DNA from: an uncultured Collinsella sp. | GTDB taxonomy: Bacteria > Actinomycetota > Coriobacteriia > Coriobacteriales > Coriobacteriaceae | NCBI GenBank assembly: GCA_900555515.1 | Contig: USLO01000071.1 | Coordinates: forward strand, 1-8,397 | Length of the DNA: 8,397 nt | Direction: 5' to 3' | In this document: piece after piece, positions 1 through 5,973 of the stretch | How positions within the stretch are numbered: the stretch's first letter is position 1 | How the letters are laid out: each line of letters begins with the position of its first letter | Translations under genes and position numbers: made by a program | Notes under the pieces: model-generated | What the model was told of the DNA's origin: nothing | Database searches by the model: none | Seen by the model: the letters and a program-made list of their open reading frames with translations, nothing else

Positions 1-1131
1 GGTAACATCTACGGCCGTCTGACCAACTCCACCCAGGGCGTCTTCGAGGACCGTATCGCCGCACTCGAGGGTGGCGTAGCAGGTCTCGCCGTCGCCTCCG
101 GTGCTGCTGCCATCACCTATACCCTGCAGGCTCTTGCTCAGGCCGGCGACCACGTGGTTGCCCAGAAGACCATCTACGGTGGCTCCTACAACCTGCTGGA
201 GCATACGCTCTCCCAGTTTGGCGTCGAGACCACCTTCGTCGATGCGCATAACCTGGAAGAGGTCGAGGGCGCCATCAAGGACAACACCACGGTCATCTAT
301 CTCGAGACGCTCGGCAACCCCAACTCCGACATCCCCAACATCGACGCCATCTCCGAGATCGCCAAGAAGCACGGTCTGCCGGTTGTCGTCGACAACACCT
401 TCGGCACCCCGTATCTGTTCCGTCCGCTGGAGCATGGTGCCAACATCGTCGTCCACTCCGCAACCAAGTTCATCGGCGGCCACGGCACCTCGCTGGGCGG
501 CGTGATCGTCGACGGCGGTAACTTCGATTGGAAGGCGAGCGGCAAGTATGCGCAGATCGCCGAGCCCAACCCCTCCTACCATGGCGTCTCGTTTGCCGAG
601 GCTGCCGGTCCCGCCGCCTTCGCAACCTATGTCCGCGCCATCCTGCTGCGTGACGAGGGCGCCTGCATCAGCCCGTTCAACGCTTGGATCCTGCTCCAGG
701 GCACCGAGACTCTGTCGCTGCGCGTCGACCGTCATGTCGAGAACACCAAGAAGGTCGTTGAGTTCCTGGCTGGTGACAGCCATGTCGCCAAGGTGAACCA
801 CCCGAGCCTGCCTGAGCACCCCAATCACGAGCTCTATCAGAAGTACTTCCCCCGTGGCGGTGCCTCGATCTTTACCTTTGAGATTAAGGGTGGCCAGGAG
901 GCAGCTTGGAAGTTCATCGATCATCTGCAGGTGTTCTCGCTGCTCGCCAACGTGGCTGACGTCAAGTCGCTCGTCGTGCACCCGGCTACCACCACACACT
1001 CCCAGCTCTCTGCCGAGGAGCTCGCCGAGCAGAACATCACGCCCTCCACGATCCGTCTTTCCATCGGTACCGAGAACGCCGAGGATATCATCTGGGATCT
1101 GAAGCAGGCCTTCGCCGCGCTGGACGAGTAA
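1..1131 (+). CDS. metY: O-acetylhomoserine sulfhydrylase (MetY), 5' truncated
   Basis: PLP-dependent cytosolic enzyme of the Cys/Met metabolism family. It joins O-acetylhomoserine with sulfide (or methanethiol) to give homocysteine (or methionine). The reading frame is open from base 1, and 376 codons plus stop are visible. MetY proteins are usually near 430 residues, so about 50 N-terminal residues lie outside the window. Seen in sequence: GNIYGRLTNST at visible codons 1-11 (Tyr and Arg that contact PLP phosphate), VVDNTFGTP near codons 132-140, and the Schiff-base lysine in HSATKFIGGHG (codon at 466-468). The C-terminal block FSLLANVADVKSLVVHPATTTHSQ is the part that favours MetY over cystathionine synthase or lyase relatives. 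Codons are strongly C-ended (AAC, ATC, GTC, CTG), unlike the genes further right, which suggests high expression. A strong terminator follows about 60 bases after the stop, so it ends its transcription unit. Confidence 0.95.
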   Translation, partial: GNIYGRLTNSTQGVFEDRIAALEGGVAGLAVASGAAAITYTLQALAQAGDHVVAQKTIYGGSYNLLEHTLSQFGVETTFVDAHNLEEVEGAIKDNTTVIYLETLGNPNSDIPNIDAISEIAKKHGLPVVVDNTFGTPYLFRPLEHGANIVVHSATKFIGGHGTSLGGVIVDGGNFDWKASGKYAQIAEPNPSYHGVSFAEAAGPAAFATYVRAILLRDEGACISPFNAWILLQGTETLSLRVDRHVENTKKVVEFLAGDSHVAKVNHPSLPEHPNHELYQKYFPRGGASIFTFEIKGGQEAAWKFIDHLQVFSLLANVADVKSLVVHPATTTHSQLSAEELAEQNITPSTIRLSIGTENAEDIIWDLKQAFAALDE

Positions 1132-1191
1132 GGCGACTTGTGCAAGGACCCCTTGCGACTCGATAGGTATAACTGCATAAAATGCCTGCTC

Positions 1192-1232
1192 AAGGCGCCT
1201 GTGCGAACAATGGTTGCACAGGCGCCTTTTTT
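1192..1232 (+). terminator. Strong intrinsic terminator after metY
   Basis: The 5' arm 1192-1208 pairs with the 3' arm 1213-1228: 13 uninterrupted pairs (AAGGCGCCTGTGC), one bulged G at 1205, then three more pairs around a four-base loop AATG. The stem runs straight into six T (1227-1232, the first two also in the stem). There is no T run on the other strand, so it works for the + strand only. Confidence 0.92.
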
Positions 1233-1443
1233 GCATAGAGAGGGTGCAAAAACAGGGTTTTTGACACGCTTTATGCATTTGAGTTGTGGAAAACTCCTGT
1301 TGAGAGGATGTGAGTTTTACGTAATTGACGTGCGCCTTTTGAGTAAAACCGCAGGTCGCGATTTGCTCGGGGTACTATGCAGCGCGATCGAATCACACGC
1401 AGCTCAAACGCAGCAAAAACGCACTACGGAGGTTTCCAGCTAC
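1233..1443 (+). promoter_or_regulatory. Leader and promoter region of the exported 3D-like protein
   Basis: Together with the terminator this fills the gene-free stretch 1132-1443. A perfect TTGACA lies at 1261-1266, but no good -10 box sits 16-18 bases after it. A TACTAT at 1373-1378 is a good -10 box but lacks a matching -35. I therefore cannot fix the promoter. Between them an inverted pair AAAACTC (1290-1296) and GAGTTTT (1312-1318) flanks a 15-base spacer and could be an operator or a weak hairpin. The ribosome site GGAGGT is at 1428-1433, ten bases before the ATG at 1444. The frame stays open upstream to 1138, but those in-frame codons overlap the terminator and look non-coding. Confidence 0.45.
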
Positions 1444-2220
1444 ATGAGGATCGATTCACGAAAACCGAAAGCCGCCGCCCTTTCCGCCGCTCTGATCGTG
1501 GCACTTTTGGCGGGCGCCGGTGCAACTGATGCCCACGCGGCAACACTATCCGACACGGTCGGATCCACGCCGTCCGAGGCGACGCTGGTGCAGCCCGTCG
1601 ACTATCGCAGCGACGGCTTTGGCTCCATGCAGGAGTGGAACGCCTCGATGGAGGCCAAGCGCGATTCCCTTGAGATGCGTGCTCAGATCATCATGAACAT
1701 GTACGGTGACTATGCCACCGATGACGAGCGCGCTGTACTGCAGGGTTGTATCGACGGTGCGGGCAGTCTTTTGACGATGGAGGAGGTCGACGCGAAGTCG
1801 ACCGAGCTCGATGAGCTGCGCACTGCACTTGAGGATGCCAAGCGCGAAGCGCTCGAGGTTGCTGCCGCCGAGGCGGAGGCTGCCGAGGCCGCCCAGGCTT
1901 CGTACTACAACGCCGGTTACACTCCGTCCTACGCGTCTGCCGCGTCCTACGCGAACGGATCGGGCCTGACGCGCTCTGCGGGTGTCAATAACTACAACGG
2001 TCGCCGCGAGACCTATTACAGCAGCAATGTGCTTTATCACTATCGCACGGGCGAATGGACTCAGGATTCTGAGGGCTTCTGGCGCGATTCCGACGGCTAT
2101 TACGTTGTTGCCGCGGGCGATATGGCCCAGGGCTCGACCTTTACGGGCTCCAAGGGTGATTGCAAGGTCTATGACTCCGGCTGCGCTGCCGGAACCACCG
2201 ATTACTACACCGGTTGGTAA
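1444..2220 (+). CDS. Exported protein: signal peptide, coiled coil, C-terminal 3D-like domain
   Basis: 258 residues, unnamed. Residues 1-32 form a signal peptide: RKPK, a hydrophobic run around 11-27, then AHA followed by A33, a good signal peptidase I site. A helical region (about 60-150) contains an acidic/alanine-rich coiled coil (EEVDAKSTELDELRTALEDA onward). A Tyr/Ala/Ser-rich linker spans about 152-172. The C-terminal part (about 188-258) reads YYVVAAGDMAQGSTF, then KVYDSGCAAGTTDYY. The spacing of D226, D244 and D253, with a QGSTF in the place of the usual PLGT, resembles the 3D domain, a double-psi barrel found in Sps/MltA-like cell-wall lytic enzymes. C240 and C247 could form a disulfide. 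I infer a cell-wall or surface role; catalysis is not shown. The start is chosen for GGAGGT ten bases upstream and because the signal peptide begins there. Confidence 0.85.
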   Translation: MRIDSRKPKAAALSAALIVALLAGAGATDAHAATLSDTVGSTPSEATLVQPVDYRSDGFGSMQEWNASMEAKRDSLEMRAQIIMNMYGDYATDDERAVLQGCIDGAGSLLTMEEVDAKSTELDELRTALEDAKREALEVAAAEAEAAEAAQASYYNAGYTPSYASAASYANGSGLTRSAGVNNYNGRRETYYSSNVLYHYRTGEWTQDSEGFWRDSDGYYVVAAGDMAQGSTFTGSKGDCKVYDSGCAAGTTDYYTGW

Positions 2221-2225
2221 TTTTT
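2194..2225 (+). terminator. Possible weak terminator overlapping the stop codon
   Basis: ACCACCG (2194-2200) can pair with CGGTTGGT (2211-2218) with one bulged T. It is followed by AA and five T (2221-2225). The stem is short and lies inside the end of the coding region, so this is a weak call. Confidence 0.3.
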
Positions 2226-2244
2226 CTGCATCACGGATATTTGG

Positions 2245-2290
2245 CGGACGGGCGTCTTTACCGAGCTTTAGGGCAACGTAAGGACGTCCG
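2245..2290 (+). other. Intergenic hairpin with a bulge
   Basis: CGGAC (2245-2249) and GTCTTTAC (2254-2261), separated by a bulged GGGC, pair with GTAAGGACGTCCG (2278-2290), with one G-T pair and a 16-base loop. It is followed only by TTCTATG, so it is a poor terminator by itself. It may be a transcript-end structure of the exported-protein gene or part of the leader of the small membrane protein gene. Confidence 0.4.
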
Positions 2291-2382
2291 TTCTATGTAT
2301 GCGTTTGAGTTAACAGAGCCCTTACCGTGGCGGTACGCTGGGCGTATGGATGCGGGGCACACTGGTTCTTGAGAAATAAGGT

Positions 2383-2399
2383 CTTTCTCTTGGAGGAAG
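2383..2399 (+). promoter_or_regulatory. Ribosome site folded into a small hairpin before the 68-residue protein
   Basis: CTTTCTC (2383-2389) can pair with GAGGAAG (2393-2399) around a TTG loop: seven pairs, one of them G-T. The 3' arm contains the Shine-Dalgarno GGAGG (2392-2396), ten bases before the GTG start at 2407. This supports the GTG start and suggests translation could be damped by local folding. Confidence 0.45.
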
Positions 2400-2406
2400 T
2401 GGTCTT

Positions 2407-2613
2407 GTGAATGCTCGAGATATTGCCGTTGCCGCCGTCGCGTTGATGCTTGGCTGCCTTGGTCCCACGGCCGCGCTCGTCGCGGGCATGCAGGGGACAT
2501 GCGGGGCTGCTCCTATCGTGGTCGGCGCGCTGATCGCGGCCACGCTGCTGGGAAGCGCAGGCGTGGTTCTTTGCCGCGACGATGAGGACGAGGTGCCGGG
2601 GTCGCAACGCTAA
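2407..2613 (+). CDS. Small two-helix membrane protein
   Basis: 68 residues starting at a GTG, with GGAGG ten bases upstream. Two hydrophobic segments at about residues 6-27 and 36-56 are separated by a short Gly/Cys-containing turn (MQGTCGAAP). They are followed by a strongly acidic polar tail (RDDEDEVPG). It is probably a helical hairpin in the cytoplasmic membrane. The single Arg near the N terminus and the Arg-plus-acid tail do not fix topology. Cysteines are at 17, 32 and 56. I do not recognise a family and assign no function. Support for a real gene: good ribosome site, membrane-type composition throughout, no overlap with a better gene, and a strong terminator 42 bases after the stop. 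Confidence 0.65.
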   Translation: MNARDIAVAAVALMLGCLGPTAALVAGMQGTCGAAPIVVGALIAATLLGSAGVVLCRDDEDEVPGSQR

Positions 2614-2654
2614 CTGTTGTGAGATCGGCCGCCGGTCATAGACGAAGATGAAGG

Positions 2655-2689
2655 CCGCCGCAGGGGAAAGGTTCCCTTGCGGCGGTTTT
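2655..2689 (+). terminator. Intrinsic terminator between convergent genes
   Basis: The 5' arm 2655-2668 (CCGCCGCAGGGGAA) pairs over 14 positions with 2672-2685, with one G-T pair and a three-base loop, then TTTT at 2686-2689. It ends the small membrane protein transcript. On the minus strand the stem is followed by GGCCTT only, so it would serve the convergent reductase gene less well. Confidence 0.85.
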
Positions 2690-2722
2690 GCTGTTAAGGC
2701 TGTTGAATGCGGCGCGTCGGCG

Positions 2723-3637
2723 CTACCAGCTTTTCTCGATATCGCGGATGCGCCGATAGAGCCACTCGTTTTGCGGTGCCTGGATATCGTGTTTGGTTGC
2801 GAGGCGGCAGATGGTGCCCGCGAACTCATCAACCTCGGTTTTGCGCCTTGCGATGCGGTCTTGAGCCATCGAGGGCATACCGGCGGGGTCGATTCCCTCG
2901 ATGAGGTGCACCATTTGCGTCAGGTCTGCCTCGGTCAGTTCAACGCCCTCGGCGTTGGCGACCGCAAGCGTTTCGCGCATGGCGGAAACAAAGCAGTGAC
3001 GCTGCTCGGAGCCCGGCTCCGTGGCGCTTCCGTAGGTCCCGCCGTAGGCCATGCAGGTCTGGTTGATGCCGTCGTTGAGCATGAGTTTGGCCCACATGCG
3101 GTGGGCGATGTCGTCCTCGACGGTATGGGCGATGCCGCAGCGCGTATAGAGCTCGTCGATCGCGGTGATGGTTGCGGGGTTCGTGCCGGCCGCCGCGCCA
3201 AAGCGGATTTCGCCCGCATTGGTAAAGGTGAGCGCGCCGTTGAGAAACACGGCGTCCATGCCCTGGCAGATACCAAGAACGGTATGCTCCCAGCCAAAGC
3301 GTTCGGCAATCTTTTGCTCGCTCGTAATGCCGTTGCACAGCGAGGCGATGAGCGTGTTGGGTCCCACGACGCGCTCCATAGTCTTGAGTGCTTGGTCGAG
3401 ACCGGTGGTCTTGACTGTCAGGATGACCAGATCGGCGGGCGTCGCCTCGCTGGCACGGACGGACGTGAGATCGCAGGGCTTGCCGTTGACGGTGAGCGCG
3501 TCGTTCGCATGACGCTCAAAACGGGCATCATCCATGACGTATTCGACGGCGTCGTTGCCGAGCGCCCGGGCGATCATGCTGCCGTAGAGCAGGCCGACGC
3601 CGCCCTTGCCGATAAAGGCGACCTTGTTGATCTGCAT
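2723..3637 (-). CDS. Ketopantoate reductase family protein (PanE/ApbA)
   Basis: 304 residues. The family reduces 2-dehydropantoate to pantoate with NAD(P)H in pantothenate/CoA synthesis, but has many paralogues of other substrate range. The N-terminal Rossmann fold carries IGKGGVG at residues 9-15, VKTTG at 75-79 and CNG at 101-103. The C-terminal helical domain has WAKLMLNDGIN at 182-192, with K184 as the expected catalytic lysine and N188 beside it, then PSMAQD at 255-260 and E268. All hallmark positions are present. At the end of the second strand the sequence is VMDDARF, where NADPH enzymes usually have an Arg; D36 there hints at NADH use or another substrate. The start at 3637 is preferred over the in-frame ATG at 3646 because GGGGAG (3652-3647) sits nine bases before it. 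No other pantothenate gene is nearby, so I withhold the symbol panE. Confidence 0.88.
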   Translation of the reverse strand: MQINKVAFIGKGGVGLLYGSMIARALGNDAVEYVMDDARFERHANDALTVNGKPCDLTSVRASEATPADLVILTVKTTGLDQALKTMERVVGPNTLIASLCNGITSEQKIAERFGWEHTVLGICQGMDAVFLNGALTFTNAGEIRFGAAAGTNPATITAIDELYTRCGIAHTVEDDIAHRMWAKLMLNDGINQTCMAYGGTYGSATEPGSEQRHCFVSAMRETLAVANAEGVELTEADLTQMVHLIEGIDPAGMPSMAQDRIARRKTEVDEFAGTICRLATKHDIQAPQNEWLYRRIRDIEKSW

Positions 3638-3646
3638 GTGAATCAT

Positions 3647-3652
3647 CTCCCC
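3647..3652 (-). promoter_or_regulatory. Ribosome site deciding the reductase start
   Basis: GGGGAG on the minus strand lies nine bases before ATG 3637. It directly abuts the alternative ATG 3646 and therefore could not serve that one. Confidence 0.7.
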
Positions 3653-3656
3653 ATGT

Positions 3657-3682
3657 AAAAGGCGCCCGCGTAAGGGGCGCCT
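3657..3682 (-). terminator. Terminator-like hairpin between cyclase and reductase genes
   Basis: On the minus strand AGGCGCCC (3682-3675) pairs perfectly with GGGCGCCT (3667-3660) around a seven-base loop, followed by TTT (3659-3657) before ACATGG. It is 77 bases after the cyclase stop and only 20 bases before the reductase start. It may terminate the cyclase transcript or sit in the reductase leader as an attenuator. The T run is short. Confidence 0.65.
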
Positions 3683-3758
3683 GATGGATTGTATGCTGCC
3701 AGGGTGATTGGTGGGTGCGCGGGGCGGCTGTTATAAAATAGAAACGTTTGCCTGGACG

Positions 3759-4529
3759 TTACGCTGCGGGGCAGACCGCAAAGACGCGCGCGGGGTACCC
3801 GACACCATCACGGACCTTAGGGAAGGTGCAGAAGATGACGGCGCCTGTGGCGGGAAGCTCGTCCAGATGGTCCATGACCTCGATCTGATAGCGGTCGACC
3901 GAGAGGATGTATTGCTCGCCGGGGTAGGGGTAGGCGTCCTCGCGCGTGGTGATGGTCGCCGGATCGGTATCTGCGGGCTCGTGGCCGATGGCGCCGATAT
4001 TGCGTTCCTCTACAAGCCACTTGATAGCATCGAGGTCCCAGCCGGGGTAGTGGGGCCGGCCGTCCTCGTCTTTGTTTTCCAGATCAGCGAGCTTGGACCA
4101 GTCGGAGCGGAAGGCGACAAAGGCGTCCTTGGGAATGCGACCGTGCTCGTCCTCCCAGGCTTTGAGGTCCTCGACGGTTAGGATAAAGTCGGGGTTTGCG
4201 GCGCATTCCTCGTGCTTGTCGATCACGCAGAGCGGATGCATAAACTCGATGGGCTCGATCTCGCCGAGGGAGCGGCCGTCGACATGGAAGTGGCGCGGTG
4301 CATCGACGTGGGTGCCGTATTGCGAGGCGACCGAATACTGAAAGCAGCGCATGGGCGCGAGCATGTCCTCGGGCGTGTTTGGCAGGTAGTCGAAGAGCTT
4401 GGTGGACTCAAATGGCTTAAAGCCAAACCAGTGCGGGGTGTCGCACGAGAGCGTGTGGGTGAGGTCGACCCAGCGATAATCGGTGCTTTTGAGCTGGGAA
4501 GCAAGGTTCCAAAGGTCGAGCGCGGGCAT
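3759..4529 (-). CDS. Cyclase-family metal-dependent hydrolase (kynurenine-formamidase-like)
   Basis: 256 residues. The family (COG1878, Pfam Cyclase) contains Mn/Zn enzymes that hydrolyse amide or cyclic ester/imide bonds, such as kynurenine formamidase and isatin hydrolase. Here the signature is QYGTHVDAPRHF at residues 70-81, with H74, D76 and H80 as the likely metal ligands. The usual leading His of the motif is Gln here. The second cluster GHEPADTDP (182-190) offers H183 and E184. VDLTHTLSCDTPHW at 21-34 is the typical family opening. The product is probably cytosolic: no signal peptide is visible. Start: AAAGGAG (4542-4536) six bases before the ATG. Tryptophan-breakdown genes are absent nearby, so the substrate is unknown. 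It is transcribed towards the reductase gene 121 bases downstream, but a terminator-like hairpin stands between them. Confidence 0.85.
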   Translation of the reverse strand: MPALDLWNLASQLKSTDYRWVDLTHTLSCDTPHWFGFKPFESTKLFDYLPNTPEDMLAPMRCFQYSVASQYGTHVDAPRHFHVDGRSLGEIEPIEFMHPLCVIDKHEECAANPDFILTVEDLKAWEDEHGRIPKDAFVAFRSDWSKLADLENKDEDGRPHYPGWDLDAIKWLVEERNIGAIGHEPADTDPATITTREDAYPYPGEQYILSVDRYQIEVMDHLDELPATGAVIFCTFPKVRDGVGYPARVFAVCPAA

Positions 4530-4575
4530 GGGCGGCTCCTTTCATCGGGCTTTTTGCTGATGTTAAAGCGGTGCC

Positions 4576-4605
4576 GTGACAGCTCGATTTCTGCTGCGTT
4601 ACGAT
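4576..4605 (+). promoter_or_regulatory. Candidate sigma-70 promoter for the aldo/keto reductase
   Basis: GTGACA (4576-4581) and TACGAT (4600-4605), each five of six against consensus, are separated by 18 bases in the divergent gap 4530-4692. Transcription would start near 4612, leaving about 80 bases of leader. I find no equally good minus-strand promoter for the cyclase gene in this gap. Confidence 0.35.
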
Positions 4606-4682
4606 ACGTTCTCGATTGCGATTCCACGATGTTTCGGCTGCGTGACCATTGTGTTTCGCCTTGCCGGGGCGCTGATGGCGAA

Positions 4683-4690
4683 GGGAGGGG
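4683..4690 (+). promoter_or_regulatory. Ribosome site deciding a GTG start
   Basis: GGGAGGGG ends two bases before GTG 4693; its GGAGG core is four bases away, which is short but usable. The in-frame ATG at 4675 lies upstream and has only a weak GGGGC before it. Confidence 0.55.
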
Positions 4691-4692
4691 CC

Positions 4693-5883
4693 GTGCAATA
4701 TCGCGTTGACCCCAAAAGCGGCAACCGTATCTCGGCGTTGGGTCTGGGCTGCATGAGGTTTCCCGGTGCGCCGGGACGTCCGGATGCGAAGACAGCCGAT
4801 GCCATCATTTCCCGTGCGGTGGAGCAGGGGATTAATTATCTGGACACCGCGTATCTCTATCCCGGTAACGAGGCGTGCGTGGGCGCCTCGCTTGAGCGCT
4901 TGGGGCTGCGTGACCGGGTGTTGCTGGCGACCAAGTTGCCGCATGCTTCGTGCAAGTGCGCGGAGGATTTCGACCGGTTCTTCGATGAGCAACTGCGGCG
5001 CCTGCGGACCGACCATATCGACTATTACCTCATGCATAACATTACCTCGCCCGCCCAGTGGGAACGTGTGGTGGCATTGGGCATTGAGGACTGGATCGCG
5101 TGTCAAAAGGCGGCGGGGCGCATTCGCCAGATTGGTTTTTCGTACCACGGCAGCGCGGTGGATTTCCTGACGATGCTTGACGCATATGATTGGGATTTTT
5201 GCCAGATACAGTACAACTATGCCGGCGAGCGTTACCAAGCGGGAACGGCAGGACTCATGGCGGCTGCGGAGCGCGGGCTCGCGGTGTTTGTGATGGAGCC
5301 GCTGCTGGGCGGGCGTTTAGCGGGCAAGCTGCCGCCACGGGCCCGCGCTGTGCTCGATAGTGCCCGTGACCCGCATTTGCGCACTCCTGCCGCCTGGGGT
5401 CTTTCGTGGGTGTGGAATCATCCTCAGGTGACGATGCTGCTTTCGGGTATGACCGATATCGCGCAGGTGGATGAGAACGCGGTGTTGGCCGATCGGGCCC
5501 TGCCGGATTCGATGACTGCCAACCAGCTCGACACGATCGCGCACGTGCTGGATGAGTTTGAAAAATCGAATCGCGTGCCCTGTACGGGATGCGGCTATTG
5601 CATGCCGTGCCCTAAAGGCATCAATATCCCTGGATGTTTTGCCGCCTACAACGCAAGCTATGCGCACAGCTGGTTTACGGGTCTGTCGCAGTACTTTACG
5701 GCGAGCGCGGTGCGCACAAGCGAGGCCAAGCTGGTGAGCAATTGCGTCAAGTGCGGCAAATGCGCGCGCCACTGCCCACAGCATATCGATATCCCCGAGC
5801 GTCTCGATGACGTGCGCCGACGTTTCCAGCCTGGCCCCGTGACGGCAGTGCTTAAGGCCTTCGGCAAAACGCGCTCCTCGTGA
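4693..5883 (+). CDS. Aldo/keto reductase with two C-terminal Fe-S cluster motifs
   Basis: 396 residues from the GTG start, giving the N terminus MQYRVDPKSGNRISALGLGC that is normal for this ferredoxin-type aldo/keto reductase group (COG1453). The TIM-barrel catalytic tetrad is complete: D51 and Y56 in LDTAYLYPG, K81 in ATKLP, H115 in YLMHN. After the barrel come CTGCGYCMPCPKGINIP and then CVKCGKCARHCPQHIDIP, two cysteine clusters of [4Fe-4S] type. Such enzymes are common in anaerobes and are thought to couple an Fe-S electron route to carbonyl reduction or alcohol oxidation; the substrate is unknown. It is cytosolic. The alternative start ATG 4675 would add six residues (MAKGGA) and cannot be excluded. 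The stop TGA abuts palindromic element A, and the last few codons weakly resemble sequence upstream of element B. Confidence 0.92.
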   Translation: MQYRVDPKSGNRISALGLGCMRFPGAPGRPDAKTADAIISRAVEQGINYLDTAYLYPGNEACVGASLERLGLRDRVLLATKLPHASCKCAEDFDRFFDEQLRRLRTDHIDYYLMHNITSPAQWERVVALGIEDWIACQKAAGRIRQIGFSYHGSAVDFLTMLDAYDWDFCQIQYNYAGERYQAGTAGLMAAAERGLAVFVMEPLLGGRLAGKLPPRARAVLDSARDPHLRTPAAWGLSWVWNHPQVTMLLSGMTDIAQVDENAVLADRALPDSMTANQLDTIAHVLDEFEKSNRVPCTGCGYCMPCPKGINIPGCFAAYNASYAHSWFTGLSQYFTASAVRTSEAKLVSNCVKCGKCARHCPQHIDIPERLDDVRRRFQPGPVTAVLKAFGKTRSS

Positions 5884-5964
5884 CCCTTTTATAACTTGCG
5901 CTGGAATAGTTCCTGCTTGCGGCAGAATAGGGCTTAAACAGGGACTATTCCACCGCAACTGAAG
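5884..5964 (+). repeat. Palindromic leader element, copy A
   Basis: Starts directly after the reductase stop codon and ends inside the ribosome site of the next gene. Arms 5896-5915 and 5939-5958 pair over 20 positions: 18 Watson-Crick, one G-T, one C-C mismatch. They enclose a 23-base loop region with partial inner pairing. It shares 60 of 81 bases with copy B (7028-7108) in an ungapped alignment. Conserved parts are CCCTTTTATAACTTGCG at the left, TGGAATA in the stem, AATA in the loop and CCGCAACTGA at the right. CCCTTT (5884-5889) can pair with GAAGGG (5961-5966) with one G-T pair, which covers the Shine-Dalgarno. It is not a terminator: no T run follows. Function unknown. Confidence 0.85.
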
Positions 5965-5973
5965 GGGGCTGTC

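Noticed and set aside
1248..1262. AAAAAC and GTTTTT inverted pair after the metY terminator
   Set aside because: Six mostly A-T pairs with a three-base loop, directly after a much stronger terminator; likely incidental.
1138..1443. In-frame extension of the exported protein back to 1138
   Set aside because: It would translate through the metY terminator. The signal peptide and ribosome site fix the start at 1444.
2648..3658. 336-codon open frame on + opposite the ketopantoate reductase gene
   Set aside because: The minus strand carries a full family protein with all motifs and a ribosome site. The plus frame is its antisense shadow in GC-rich DNA, and its first codons lie in the terminator.
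3730..3738. Third TTTTATAAC (minus strand) as a further copy of the palindromic element
   Set aside because: Only the nine-base box matches. The following TTGCG, the arms and the right end are absent, so it is probably chance or a plain -10-like box.
3743..3762. AACGT/ACGTT hairpin just after the cyclase stop as a terminator
   Set aside because: Five pairs only and a broken T run; the hairpin at 3657-3682 is the better candidate.
4417..5238. 273-codon open frame on the minus strand across the divergent promoter gap
   Set aside because: It overlaps the reductase and cyclase genes, has no recognisable domain and has Arg/His-rich shadow composition.
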